From Aureibacter tunicatorum (GTDB taxonomy: Bacteria; Bacteroidota; Bacteroidia; Cytophagales; Cyclobacteriaceae): a stretch of DNA of 64,000 nucleotides. The number at the start of each line of letters is the position of its first letter. Positions within the stretch are counted from its first letter, which is position 1. Position numbers and translations under genes: made by a program. Under the pieces are notes generated by a model. That model was not told where the DNA came from and ran no database searches. It saw only the letters and a list, made by a program, of their open reading frames with translations. The stretch spans positions 2,666,001 to 2,730,000 of the forward strand of contig NZ_AP025305.1 of the NCBI RefSeq assembly GCF_036492635.1. Direction: 5' to 3'. Of this stretch, positions 27,367 to 36,036 are shown piece after piece.

Positions 27367-28212
27367 ATGCTTAGTATTCAAGACCTCTCGGAGCTTAACA
27401 AAATTGCGATCATAGCAGCTGAAAAAGCTTCTCATATCATCCAACAGAATTTCGGCAAAATTAAAGTTTCACACAAAGCATCAGGCAGCTCAGAGGCTTC
27501 GCAGATTGTAACTGAAGCTGATTTAGAATCTGAAAAAATAATCATTGACACGCTTAAGGAAAGCATTGAATTCTATAATTTAGGGCTTTTAGCGGAAGAA
27601 TCCACAGACAACAATAGCAGGTTTACGAAAGACTACTTCTGGTGTATTGACCCTCTTGACGGAACTATGCAATACTCACAAGGAAAATCAGGCTACTCCA
27701 TCTCTATTGCATTAGTTGAAAGAAATGGGAACCCAGTATTGGGTGTAATCAAAGATCCTTATTTTGATAAATTATACACATATAACACTCCTATTCAATC
27801 AAGTTCAAAAGAACATGAATCGAACACCGTGACTATCATTACTGATAACTCATTTTTCAAAAGTTCATTTAGCGACAGATTCAAAGAAGCCGTTAAAAAA
27901 AGTAAACATGAAATAATCATGCAAAACATAGGAGGCGCTGTCTTGAGCGCTATGCATGTTTTGAATACTCCGAATTCGATATTTGTCAAATTCCCTAAAG
28001 AAGAAACAGGTGGTGGTTGTATTTGGGATTATGCAGCTAGCGTTTTCCTCTTCAATAAGAATAATATAAGCCCTGTAAATTTTGATGACCTGCCAATTCA
28101 TCTTAATCCCTCTGAAAGTCTCTACTATAATGAAAAAGGGGTAATTTTTTCAAATTCATACAAACTTAAAAAAATAGCAATAGAGTCATATCAGAATCAT
28201 ATGACAAAATAA
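27367..28212 (+). CDS. Inositol monophosphatase / CysQ-like phosphatase
   Basis: The 281-residue enzyme belongs to the Mg2+-dependent, lithium-sensitive phosphatases. The metal sites are visible: TEADLESEK, LLAEEST, WCIDPLDGTMQYSQ (DPxDGT) and the C-terminal GGGCIWDYAAS (WDxA). Substrates in this family are inositol phosphates, 3'-phosphoadenosine 5'-phosphate or fructose-1,6-bisphosphate. Sequence alone does not decide, though CysQ-type activity is plausible. It is co-transcribed with the kinase-like gene upstream. A hairpin shared with gpmA ends the transcript. Confidence 0.82.
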   Translation: MLSIQDLSELNKIAIIAAEKASHIIQQNFGKIKVSHKASGSSEASQIVTEADLESEKIIIDTLKESIEFYNLGLLAEESTDNNSRFTKDYFWCIDPLDGTMQYSQGKSGYSISIALVERNGNPVLGVIKDPYFDKLYTYNTPIQSSSKEHESNTVTIITDNSFFKSSFSDRFKEAVKKSKHEIIMQNIGGAVLSAMHVLNTPNSIFVKFPKEETGGGCIWDYAASVFLFNKNNISPVNFDDLPIHLNPSESLYYNEKGVIFSNSYKLKKIAIESYQNHMTK

Positions 28213-28238
28213 ACGGCCTTCATTATCATGAAAGCCGT
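28213..28238. terminator. Bidirectional terminator between the phosphatase gene and gpmA
   Basis: Arms ACGGC-C-TTCAT and ATGAA-A-GCCGT pair with one mismatch around a four-base loop, between convergent genes. Confidence 0.72.
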
Positions 28239-28261
28239 CAATATTTTCCAATAAACAATAG

Positions 28262-29002
28262 TTATTTACTCTGGTTCTTAACTTGATCTTGAGCTTTTTT
28301 CACAGTTTCATCATCACCAAGATAATACTTCTTCAAAATAGACAAATCATCATCAAGCTCGTAGACTAATGGAATACCTGTGGGAATATTCAGTTCACAG
28401 ATTTCATCATCAGACATTGTCTCAAAATATTTCATCAATGCCCTTAAGCTATTCCCATGAGCAACTATCAAGATATTCTTTCCCTTATGGATATTAGGCT
28501 CGACTTCTTCTCTAAAGAAAGGCAAAAATCGACTAACTGTATCCTGCAGACTTTCTGTCAAAGGCAGGTTCGGAACACCTAGCATTTTATATGGCATTTG
28601 ATTGCCTGGGTATCTCTCATCGCTAACTTCTAAAGCAGGCGGCTGAACATGATATGACCTTCTCCACAAGTTAACCTGATCCTCCCCAAACTCCTTCGCT
28701 ACTTTCTTTTTATCCAAACCTTGCAACTTCCCATAATGCCTCTCATTAAGTCTCCAAGATTTTTTTACAGGAAGCCAGCACATATCCATTTCATCCAAAA
28801 TGATATTCAAAGTATGAACTGCTCTTTTTAGCAATGATGTATAAGCCACATCAAAATTCATCTTTTTCTCTTTAAGAGATTCTCCTGCTTCTTTAGCCTC
28901 TTGCTCTCCTTTATTAGTCAGTGGCACATCAGTCCATCCTGTAAATTTATTTTCCTTATTCCAAAGGCTTTCACCATGTCTTATTAATACAACCCTTACC
29001 AT
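28262..29002 (-). CDS. gpmA: 2,3-bisphosphoglycerate-dependent phosphoglycerate mutase
   Basis: The 246-residue glycolytic enzyme interconverts 3- and 2-phosphoglycerate. VLIRHGESLWN carries the phospho-acceptor His near residue 9. FTGWTDVPLTNKGEQEA, the ERHYGKLQGLDKK substrate loop and the second catalytic His in IVAHGNSLRALMKY are all conserved. The length matches dPGM of the GpmA type rather than shorter broad-specificity phosphatases. It is a single gene. Confidence 0.96.
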   Translation of the reverse strand: MVRVVLIRHGESLWNKENKFTGWTDVPLTNKGEQEAKEAGESLKEKKMNFDVAYTSLLKRAVHTLNIILDEMDMCWLPVKKSWRLNERHYGKLQGLDKKKVAKEFGEDQVNLWRRSYHVQPPALEVSDERYPGNQMPYKMLGVPNLPLTESLQDTVSRFLPFFREEVEPNIHKGKNILIVAHGNSLRALMKYFETMSDDEICELNIPTGIPLVYELDDDLSILKKYYLGDDETVKKAQDQVKNQSK

Positions 29003-29135
29003 ATTTCGTCAAATTCTGATAAAAAACTATTCTCCCTATCATAACTAGTTAAAAGTTGAATTGATTTGAAAATAAGACAAAATAGCTATGCTATTCACTA
29101 GTTTCATTTAAAGACTTCCTTCAAAACAATAAAAA

Positions 29136-29155
29136 AAGAGAGCAAAAGCTCTCTT
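29136..29155 (-). terminator. Terminator after the 5'-nucleotidase gene
   Basis: AAGAGAGC and GCTCTCTT form a perfect stem with an AAAA loop. An A run at 29131 becomes a T tail on the minus strand. It lies 28 bases past the stop. Confidence 0.8.
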
Positions 29156-29182
29156 AAATATTTTCACAACTTATAAAAAGCG

Positions 29183-30586
29183 TCAATTATATCTTACGCC
29201 AATTTCAGACAATGATTTCAAATAAATGATTAATGCTTCAGTAGTTGTAATTCCAGATGCCTTAGCAGAATTAACATGATCAAACTCAAAAGCATTGTAC
29301 ATATAATCGTTCATCGCCACTTTGTATCTTTTTTCTGGCATAGTATTTCCTTCAGTATCGAATAAATTAACTTTTCCTTCTTTGATTTCATACTCAAGAC
29401 CTGAAACTTTGACTTTTTCTCCTCGATCCTTATAGCCATTCATTATCAGAGATTTGATTTCCTCATTTGTCATTTCAAGTACGAGCAAATCATTTCCAAA
29501 AGGGTCTAAAGCAAAAACATCCCCTATCGTCACTGCCCCCGCATCAAAGCTTTTCACTCGAATGCCTCCACTATTTTGCATTCCGAAGTCGGCATTTCCT
29601 TGCACTCTAAAAGCATCTGTCATCAAACGTCCCAAATCATCATCCCCATTCAAAGCTAAATCCAACTCATGAATTTTTTCTTTGAAATAAGGGTTCTCAA
29701 TATATGATGTGACTTTTTCCCTAATCTGACGATCTTCTGTACCATTACTCAGGCTAATCATTTCAGACTTGATTTCATATTTGCCTGTTTTTCCCGGCTT
29801 TATTCTTAACACTCCTAAATCCTTGACATAAGACCCAGTCTGAGTAACCAATACACTATTTACCCATTCACCTGTATCCAACTTAGTGTGGCTATGTCCT
29901 CCAATGACAGCATCTATTTCCGGATTATTTTCAGCTAATTTCAAATCATATTCATATCCCATATGCGACAATGCTATATATAGATCGGCAGAGTCTTGCA
30001 AAAAAGCATAATCGCTTGCAACCTCCAATGGATTATCGAATTTCAATCCATGCACTTTATTAGGATGGCATGATGGGATACTATCTACAAAAGCTTCCAA
30101 CAAGCCTAAAAATGCCACTTTTGTACCATTTGAAAATGTTAAATATTCATAAGCCTTCATTGGCTTCAATTCAGCGTTAATATTTCTCAAATTAGCGCAA
30201 ACCATCGGAAAGTTCGCCTGAGCAATTCTGTCATTCAATATATTTTGACCATAATCAAATTCATGATTTCCCAATACATTAAGTTCAAAACCAACCTCAT
30301 TCATCAAATCTATAATCGGTTTTCCTTTTGGTTCATATTGATCAACATAAACATTTCCGCTAAACAAATCCCCTGCTGAAACTAAAATAACATTCGGATT
30401 AGTACTTCTAATACTATCCACAACAAAGGCCAATCTTGGAAAATTATCTATTTTAGCATGCATATCATTTGTATGCAAGATGATCATCTCGGTATTCTCA
30501 GAGGAAGATTGATTCTTATTCGACTGGCAAGAAAAAGATAAAAAAATCAGTAAATAAAAAGTCAATTTAATCGTAAGGTTCTTCAT
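29183..30586 (-). CDS. 5'-nucleotidase/metallophosphatase lipoprotein (UshA-like)
   Basis: The 467-residue protein has a lipoprotein signal peptide from ATG 30586 (MKNLTIKLTF, lipobox LSFSC near residue 20). An ATG eight codons upstream is less likely. The calcineurin-like metallophosphatase domain has LHTNDMHAK, SAGDLF, NVLGNHEFDYG and VIGGHSHTKLD metal ligands. The C-terminal nucleotidase domain has QNSGGIRVKSFDAG and TIGDVFALDPFGNDL. It likely dephosphorylates nucleotides in the periplasm to recover phosphate and nucleosides, anchored to a membrane. Length is slightly short for the family but both domains are complete. Confidence 0.92.
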   Translation of the reverse strand: MKNLTIKLTFYLLIFLSFSCQSNKNQSSSENTEMIILHTNDMHAKIDNFPRLAFVVDSIRSTNPNVILVSAGDLFSGNVYVDQYEPKGKPIIDLMNEVGFELNVLGNHEFDYGQNILNDRIAQANFPMVCANLRNINAELKPMKAYEYLTFSNGTKVAFLGLLEAFVDSIPSCHPNKVHGLKFDNPLEVASDYAFLQDSADLYIALSHMGYEYDLKLAENNPEIDAVIGGHSHTKLDTGEWVNSVLVTQTGSYVKDLGVLRIKPGKTGKYEIKSEMISLSNGTEDRQIREKVTSYIENPYFKEKIHELDLALNGDDDLGRLMTDAFRVQGNADFGMQNSGGIRVKSFDAGAVTIGDVFALDPFGNDLLVLEMTNEEIKSLIMNGYKDRGEKVKVSGLEYEIKEGKVNLFDTEGNTMPEKRYKVAMNDYMYNAFEFDHVNSAKASGITTTEALIIYLKSLSEIGVRYN

Positions 30587-30695
30587 TGGAAATGGTCTTT
30601 GTTTATCCATCCAATCAACGAAGAAAAAGTGCTAAAAAGTATGAGAAGCGGGACATAATACCGCATCCCATAAATATTTTAATATAATTAACTAG

Positions 30696-31079
30696 CTAAG
30701 CATCATCTTCAACAATTTGCTTCCCGAAAGGAGTCAAAGCCAACTTAGCTAATTTTAGATGTTGCAAAGCAAATGGTATCCCTATGATTGTGATTCCCAA
30801 TAATAAAGCGAACAACAAATGAGTTAATGAAATCCAAATTCCTCCAATGAATATCCATATAATATTCATCACCGTTGACAAACATCCTGAATCTCCAACA
30901 TCAATGCTTTCCACTCTCTTGCCAAACGGCCATAAAGCTAAAAATGCCAGCTTCAGTGTTTGAATGCCGAAGGGAATCCCTATAATCGTAAACATCAACA
31001 GAATACTACTCACCAAGTACTCTAAAAAAATTAAAACTCCGCCGAAAATCAGCCAAATAAGATTTCCTATAAAACTCAT
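30696..31079 (-). CDS. YccF domain inner membrane protein
   Basis: The 127-residue membrane protein is built of two copies of the same helical unit. TIIGIPFGIQTLKLAFLALWPFGK (about 32-55) and a second unit (about 96-119, TIIGIPFALQHLKLAKLALTPFGK) end in PFGK. This duplicated YccF domain is typical of the family. Function is not known. It begins 3 bases after the phoH stop, so both are in one operon. Confidence 0.9.
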   Translation of the reverse strand: MSFIGNLIWLIFGGVLIFLEYLVSSILLMFTIIGIPFGIQTLKLAFLALWPFGKRVESIDVGDSGCLSTVMNIIWIFIGGIWISLTHLLFALLLGITIIGIPFALQHLKLAKLALTPFGKQIVEDDA

Positions 31080-31082
31080 AAA

Positions 31083-32030
31083 TTAATTTACTTTATCAAA
31101 TTCATCGTATGCATTAATAATATCCCTAACCAGCTTATGCCTGATAACATCTCCACTTCTCAAATGCACAACGCCGATGCCTTTCACATTTTTAAGAATG
31201 TTAATAGAAGTTGAAAGTCCGGACTTTTGATTTTTTGGCAAATCTATTTGAGACTCATCGCCGTTTACTATGACTTTGGAATTCGTTCCCATACGAGTCA
31301 AAAACATTTTAATCTGCATTGCAGTCGTATTCTGAGCCTCGTCCAACAATATAAAAGCATCCTTCAAAGTCCTACCTCTCATATAAGCCAAAGGAGCAAT
31401 TTCAATAATTTGATTTTCTTGATAATGCTTCAGCTTTTCGCTCGGTATCATATCCGATAAAGCATCATAAATCGGACTCAAGTAAGGATCTATCTTATCC
31501 TTAAGATCTCCCGGCAAAAAGCCTAAATTTTCTCCAGCTTCAACAGCAGGTCTAGTTATGATTATTTTCTTGACTTCTTTGTTTTTAAGAGCTCTTACTG
31601 CAAGCGCAACCGCGATATAAGTCTTACCTGTTCCGGCAGGCCCTAAAGCAAATACCAAATCATTATTCTGAACAGCTTCTACCAAAATCTTCTGGTTTTT
31701 AGATTTCGGTTTTACAACCAAGCCCTTCGCTCCAAAAACAATAATATCCTGATCCGTAGTATCAAAAGCTTTAGACTGTTCGTCCTTCAGCATTTGCTCA
31801 ATTGCTTTTTCATTAATCTTGCCGAACTTCTCAAAGTGCTTGATCATCTTATTCACCAAATCGTTGATCACCAACAATTCACTGGCCTTACCTCTAAGAA
31901 TCAACTCTTCTCCACGAGACACAATCTTCGAATTGGGAAAAGAAGCACTAATAATTTCAATATTTTTATTCTCCGGACCCAAAAAATCTATCAGGGGAAT
32001 ATTCTCTAGTGTAATTTTTTTCTCTATCAA
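31083..32030 (-). CDS. PhoH family ATPase
   Basis: The 315-residue PhoH-like P-loop ATPase carries Walker A GPAGTGKTY near residue 134 and Walker B AFILLDEAQNTT near 228. The sensor stretch VIVNGDESQIDLP and an N-terminal KH-like region are also present. PhoH/YbeZ proteins take part in RNA metabolism and rRNA maturation with YbeY; the exact role varies. The start is TTG 32030, since no ATG or GTG occurs before an upstream in-frame stop and the N-terminus IEKKITLENIPLIDFLG is family-like. A TATATTTG element lies 43 bases upstream. Confidence 0.93.
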   Translation of the reverse strand: MIEKKITLENIPLIDFLGPENKNIEIISASFPNSKIVSRGEELILRGKASELLVINDLVNKMIKHFEKFGKINEKAIEQMLKDEQSKAFDTTDQDIIVFGAKGLVVKPKSKNQKILVEAVQNNDLVFALGPAGTGKTYIAVALAVRALKNKEVKKIIITRPAVEAGENLGFLPGDLKDKIDPYLSPIYDALSDMIPSEKLKHYQENQIIEIAPLAYMRGRTLKDAFILLDEAQNTTAMQIKMFLTRMGTNSKVIVNGDESQIDLPKNQKSGLSTSINILKNVKGIGVVHLRSGDVIRHKLVRDIINAYDEFDKVN

Positions 32031-32072
32031 ATTTTCAAAAATTTAAGACTTTATTACTGTCAGTATCATATT

Positions 32073-32080
32073 CAAATATA
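32073..32080 (-). promoter_or_regulatory. Putative -7 element of the phoH-yccF operon
   Basis: On the minus strand this is TATATTTG, fitting TAnnTTTG, 43 bases before the TTG start of phoH. No clear -33 TTG was found. Confidence 0.38.
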
Positions 32081-32209
32081 AGGTATTTAACCATTTATAA
32101 ATCACCTATAATAAGGAAATTAAAATTTTATCAATACAATTTTTTTATTTTAAAAATTCATTTCAAATTTGCAGACCATTTCTAAAAAGATTCTTGATTA
32201 ACACATAGT

Positions 32210-32638
32210 ATGATCACTGTCAGAAAAGTCGCCACTGCGGAAGAAACGATTGAAGCTATTAAGGTACGCGAAGCTGTATTTGTTGAAGAATTAAAAATTC
32301 CTTTCGAAAATGAAGTAGATGAATACGAAAAAGCATCTGAGCATTTTGTAGCCTTTGATGGCTCAAATCCATGTGGCACAGCACGTTGGAGATTTGGCGA
32401 AGAAGGCATAGTACTTGAGAAATTCGCTGTCATAAACTCCTATCGTCACAAAGGTGTTGGCACTGAATTATTGCACGCGATTCTGGATGATATCGCTAAT
32501 AATCCTTATACACAGGGCACAAAAATAATTCTATATTGCAACAAAGACTCTGTTCAATTGTATCAAAAATTCGGATTTGTCAAATCCAACGGTGTATCAA
32601 GACATGAAAATATGGAAATGCTTGAACTGAGCAATTAA
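32210..32638 (+). CDS. GNAT family N-acetyltransferase
   Basis: The 142-residue acetyltransferase carries the acetyl-CoA binding loop YRHKGVGTELL near residue 80, with the R-x-x-G-x-G pattern. Flanking strands are IVLEKFAVI and TKIILYCNKDSVQLYQKFGF. It resembles the ElaA/YjcF-like single-domain branch; the substrate is unknown. Its stop overlaps the 3' end of the convergent histidine kinase by four bases, so the two transcripts run into each other. Confidence 0.88.
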   Translation: MITVRKVATAEETIEAIKVREAVFVEELKIPFENEVDEYEKASEHFVAFDGSNPCGTARWRFGEEGIVLEKFAVINSYRHKGVGTELLHAILDDIANNPYTQGTKIILYCNKDSVQLYQKFGFVKSNGVSRHENMEMLELSN

Positions 32639-35600
32639 ACTTCGGGTTGCTCAGTTAATTCAACATTTATTTTCTTCTTAAACTTTTTAATCATCATCTC
32701 GAAAGATTCAACCAGTTTCTTCGATTGCTTATTAACCAACTCATCATTTTCCAACGTCAAGGATTCCTTCAACTCATCAAAAGCAAGGTCCATACTTGAT
32801 AAATCAAATATACTAAAAGTCGATTTCAATTTATGATGCAATGCTCTCAACGATTCCTTGTCATTGCTCGACACTATGTCAATCAATTTATCTATAGAAA
32901 GGGAAAATTCCTTTATTATTAAGTTTAAAAACTTGACATAATCCTCTTTGCTCGTTTTCATATAAAGATCTTCAATAAACTCAAAGTCGCAGACATCGCT
33001 TTTAGCAGACAAGTCTCCAATTTCTCCAAGATTTCGATCTGCAGTTTCGTGAATGACTTTCAGGAGCTTTGGCGGATCAATAGGCTTGGATAAACAATAC
33101 TTCATTCCCACATTTGTCACCTGCTCTGTCGTCTTTGGATTCACTTCCGCAGTAAGTGCTATAATCGGCAAGCTTTTATAATATGCCTGAGGCTTGGACT
33201 TGATTAGCTTCGTAATCGTAATTCCTGTCATATCCGGCAAATGAAGATCCATAAGCACCAAGCTGTACTTCTTTGCAGCCACCATTTGCAGTGCTTTTTT
33301 GCCATTCTCAGCTATGTCAAGCTCAAAATTCCACATTTTACATAGCGATTCCATCAGGAACTGGTTAGCCTGCACATCCTCAACATAAAGAATTGAAATT
33401 TTCTTGTTTAAATCATCAAGCATACTACCTGAATCATCCTTATCGGCAGCTCCGCCTTTAGGTTCTTCAAACGGTAAAATTATTATAAACTCCGAGCCTT
33501 CATTTTCTTTACTATTAACTTGAATTTCACCTTTTAATAAATCAACAAGGTTCTTTATAATTGCCAAGCCCAAACCTGTGCCTCCAAATCTACGAGTTAT
33601 ATTTTCCTCGGCTTGGTTGAAAGGCTCAAAAATCGATTCCAATCGATCTTCAGGAATACCAATGCCAGTATCCGAAACGATAAATCTAATTTTAGAAACG
33701 GCCTCCACTTCCACCAAGTCAACAATTAACTTAATCTCACCTTTTGATGTGAATTTGATTGCATTGCTAATCAAATTATTAAGTATTTGCATCAATCTCG
33801 TTGGGTCTCCCTTGATAATCTTTGGAATCTTGGCAAAATCAGTGCATGAGAATTTTACCTCGGAACTCTTCATTTGAGACAAATTAGCTCGTTTGACATT
33901 CAAAATCAACTCATGAAGATCAAAGTCCAGCTTCTCTATAGACAGTTTTTGAGCTTTCAGTTTATTGTAATCAAGTATATCATTGATCAATCTAAGAAGA
34001 CTGTTTGAAGAGTATTGAAGCGTATCCAATATCTTCACTTGATCCTCTCTAGGACTTTGTTCAGCCAATAAATATGACAAACCAATAATAGCATTCAATG
34101 GCGTACGAATCTCATGACTCATTACTGAAAGAAAATTGTTCTTCTCTTTAACCGCCTTGTCAGCTATCTTGCTAGCTTCAATAATTTTCTGTTCATAAAT
34201 CTTCCTTTCCGTGATATCCGTCATTGTTCCTACAGTACCAACAAAACATCCTTTGACATCAAAAATTCTTTTTATAAACAATTCAAGCCAGATATATTCA
34301 TTGTAGGCTGTTTTGAATCGTAGCTGGTATCTGACATTCAAATTTCCTTCTTTCTTCTCATTCTCAAATATCATCTGAAGAATGAACTTGTCATCTTTAT
34401 GCACAAAATCGTAAAAAGAACTATTCAAACTCAACTGAACATCGTAACCTGTCAAATCTCCCCAGGATGGATTTAAGAAAATAAATTCGCCAAACTCATT
34501 AGTCTGGAAAATTATATCTTTAACGTTCTCAAACACTGTCCTGTACTTATGGTGACTATTAAGCAACTTATGCTCATAAAGCTTGCTTCTAGTGATATCC
34601 GTCACTGTTCCAACCAGTCTTTTCTTCTCTCCATAAGAATTATGAAAAATCTGGCCTCTTATCAAAAGCCAAACGTCATACCCTAATTTATGCTTGAATC
34701 GATATGACTTCTCATAGGCTTGACTTTCTCCTGAAGTATATTTCCTAGCATCCGCTATTATTCTCAAAAAAGTGTAGTTAGCGCTAAGCTTTTTCTCATT
34801 CTTCATACTTTGCACTACTTCATTGGGTGAATAGCCTAATATTCTTCTAATCACAAAATCGACGTAAAGTTCCTTTTGCGACATATCCCATTCCCAAACA
34901 CTTGTCTTTCCAGCCCTTACAGCAAGATTATATCGATTTTTTACCGTTTCAAGTTCATGCTCCAATTCCTTCCTAACAGAAATATCATGGGCGTAAACCA
35001 TGATACTATTCACTTCTTTAGACTTTCCAAAAACAAACGGAATTTGATTAACCAAAAAATCCCTAAAGGTCCCTTTGCAATCTCTTAATCTTATCACCAA
35101 TTGGACTTCTGTTGCTTGTCCCTCAATACACTTTTTCCAAAGTTTATCAATCATAGGCATATCATCCTCATGAATGATTTTCTTGACAGTGTGAAGCTGA
35201 GGGGCTAATTTAACAGAGTCATCGTATCCAAGGTATTTGAAGAGGTTTTGTGTAGAGTATAAAACATTGGCAGTATTAAGTTCATAGATTGCTACGAAAT
35301 TTGTTGGAACCTTTACATTGCTTGCTAAAATGCTATTATTCGTATTGCTCTTTTTATACTTAAGGCTTTTCTCGTAAATCCCTGACACCTTATTCTGGAT
35401 CAAATTCCCAACTAGTATCAATTCAGAATTCGCATTTAATTCCTTATGCAATATTGGCTTTGAAAATACTCCTATGAAATAAATATTATGATCCTGAGTT
35501 CCAGCCCTAAATCTAAAAACAACTGGATCCTTATCCGAATTCACTCTTTTTGACTCCCCTTCCAACAAGCAAGCCTTCAAACCTTTCAACTCTGGATCTT

Positions 35601-35868
35601 TATGATATTCGCTTAGCTGCGAATCTGCCTTGTTGACAATTTCATTGATTTCCGACTGTATCACCCAATTATCATTTGAGATACAATGCGTGGACTTTAC
35701 GCTCAACTCATCGTTGCATTTCTCAACAGTTACTCCTTTCTCGCAATAAAATAAAGAAGAATCGCTTTCAAAACATATTTCCAACAGTTCATGCAAGGTC
35801 GAACAATTCTGCAAAGAAGCAGCAAACTGCAATGCACTTATACTATCCAAAAAACTCTCATTTGCCAT
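32635..35868 (-). CDS. Hybrid sensor histidine kinase: three PAS, receiver and Hpt domains
   Basis: The 1077-residue signalling protein has an unassigned N-terminal region (1-185) and three PAS/PAC units (about 190-300, 310-430, 440-555). HisKA follows with the phospho-His at 585 in SVMSHEIRTPLN. The ATPase domain (about 690-800) has NLISNAIKF, SDTGIGIP and GGTGLGLAI. The receiver domain (about 824-945) has phospho-Asp 874 in LVLMDLHLPDMTG. The C-terminal Hpt domain has His 1012 in LHHKLKS. A full His-Asp-His relay is thus in one chain. No transmembrane helix is evident, so it is probably cytoplasmic. No output regulator is adjacent; the partner and signal are unknown. Confidence 0.95.
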   Translation of the reverse strand: MANESFLDSISALQFAASLQNCSTLHELLEICFESDSSLFYCEKGVTVEKCNDELSVKSTHCISNDNWVIQSEINEIVNKADSQLSEYHKDPELKGLKACLLEGESKRVNSDKDPVVFRFRAGTQDHNIYFIGVFSKPILHKELNANSELILVGNLIQNKVSGIYEKSLKYKKSNTNNSILASNVKVPTNFVAIYELNTANVLYSTQNLFKYLGYDDSVKLAPQLHTVKKIIHEDDMPMIDKLWKKCIEGQATEVQLVIRLRDCKGTFRDFLVNQIPFVFGKSKEVNSIMVYAHDISVRKELEHELETVKNRYNLAVRAGKTSVWEWDMSQKELYVDFVIRRILGYSPNEVVQSMKNEKKLSANYTFLRIIADARKYTSGESQAYEKSYRFKHKLGYDVWLLIRGQIFHNSYGEKKRLVGTVTDITRSKLYEHKLLNSHHKYRTVFENVKDIIFQTNEFGEFIFLNPSWGDLTGYDVQLSLNSSFYDFVHKDDKFILQMIFENEKKEGNLNVRYQLRFKTAYNEYIWLELFIKRIFDVKGCFVGTVGTMTDITERKIYEQKIIEASKIADKAVKEKNNFLSVMSHEIRTPLNAIIGLSYLLAEQSPREDQVKILDTLQYSSNSLLRLINDILDYNKLKAQKLSIEKLDFDLHELILNVKRANLSQMKSSEVKFSCTDFAKIPKIIKGDPTRLMQILNNLISNAIKFTSKGEIKLIVDLVEVEAVSKIRFIVSDTGIGIPEDRLESIFEPFNQAEENITRRFGGTGLGLAIIKNLVDLLKGEIQVNSKENEGSEFIIILPFEEPKGGAADKDDSGSMLDDLNKKISILYVEDVQANQFLMESLCKMWNFELDIAENGKKALQMVAAKKYSLVLMDLHLPDMTGITITKLIKSKPQAYYKSLPIIALTAEVNPKTTEQVTNVGMKYCLSKPIDPPKLLKVIHETADRNLGEIGDLSAKSDVCDFEFIEDLYMKTSKEDYVKFLNLIIKEFSLSIDKLIDIVSSNDKESLRALHHKLKSTFSIFDLSSMDLAFDELKESLTLENDELVNKQSKKLVESFEMMIKKFKKKINVELTEQPEV

Positions 35869-36036
35869 GTAATAAAAATAAAAAAATATTTAAATAATAA
35901 TAAACATATTTCAATTCAAGCCCCCTTTCAAATGTCATTATTTAAACAAAAAAGCTTTCATTTATTTATTTTAAATCATAAACACCAAAAACATTACATC
36001 TCACCCCTACCAACAATCTTAAATATTGAATAATTT

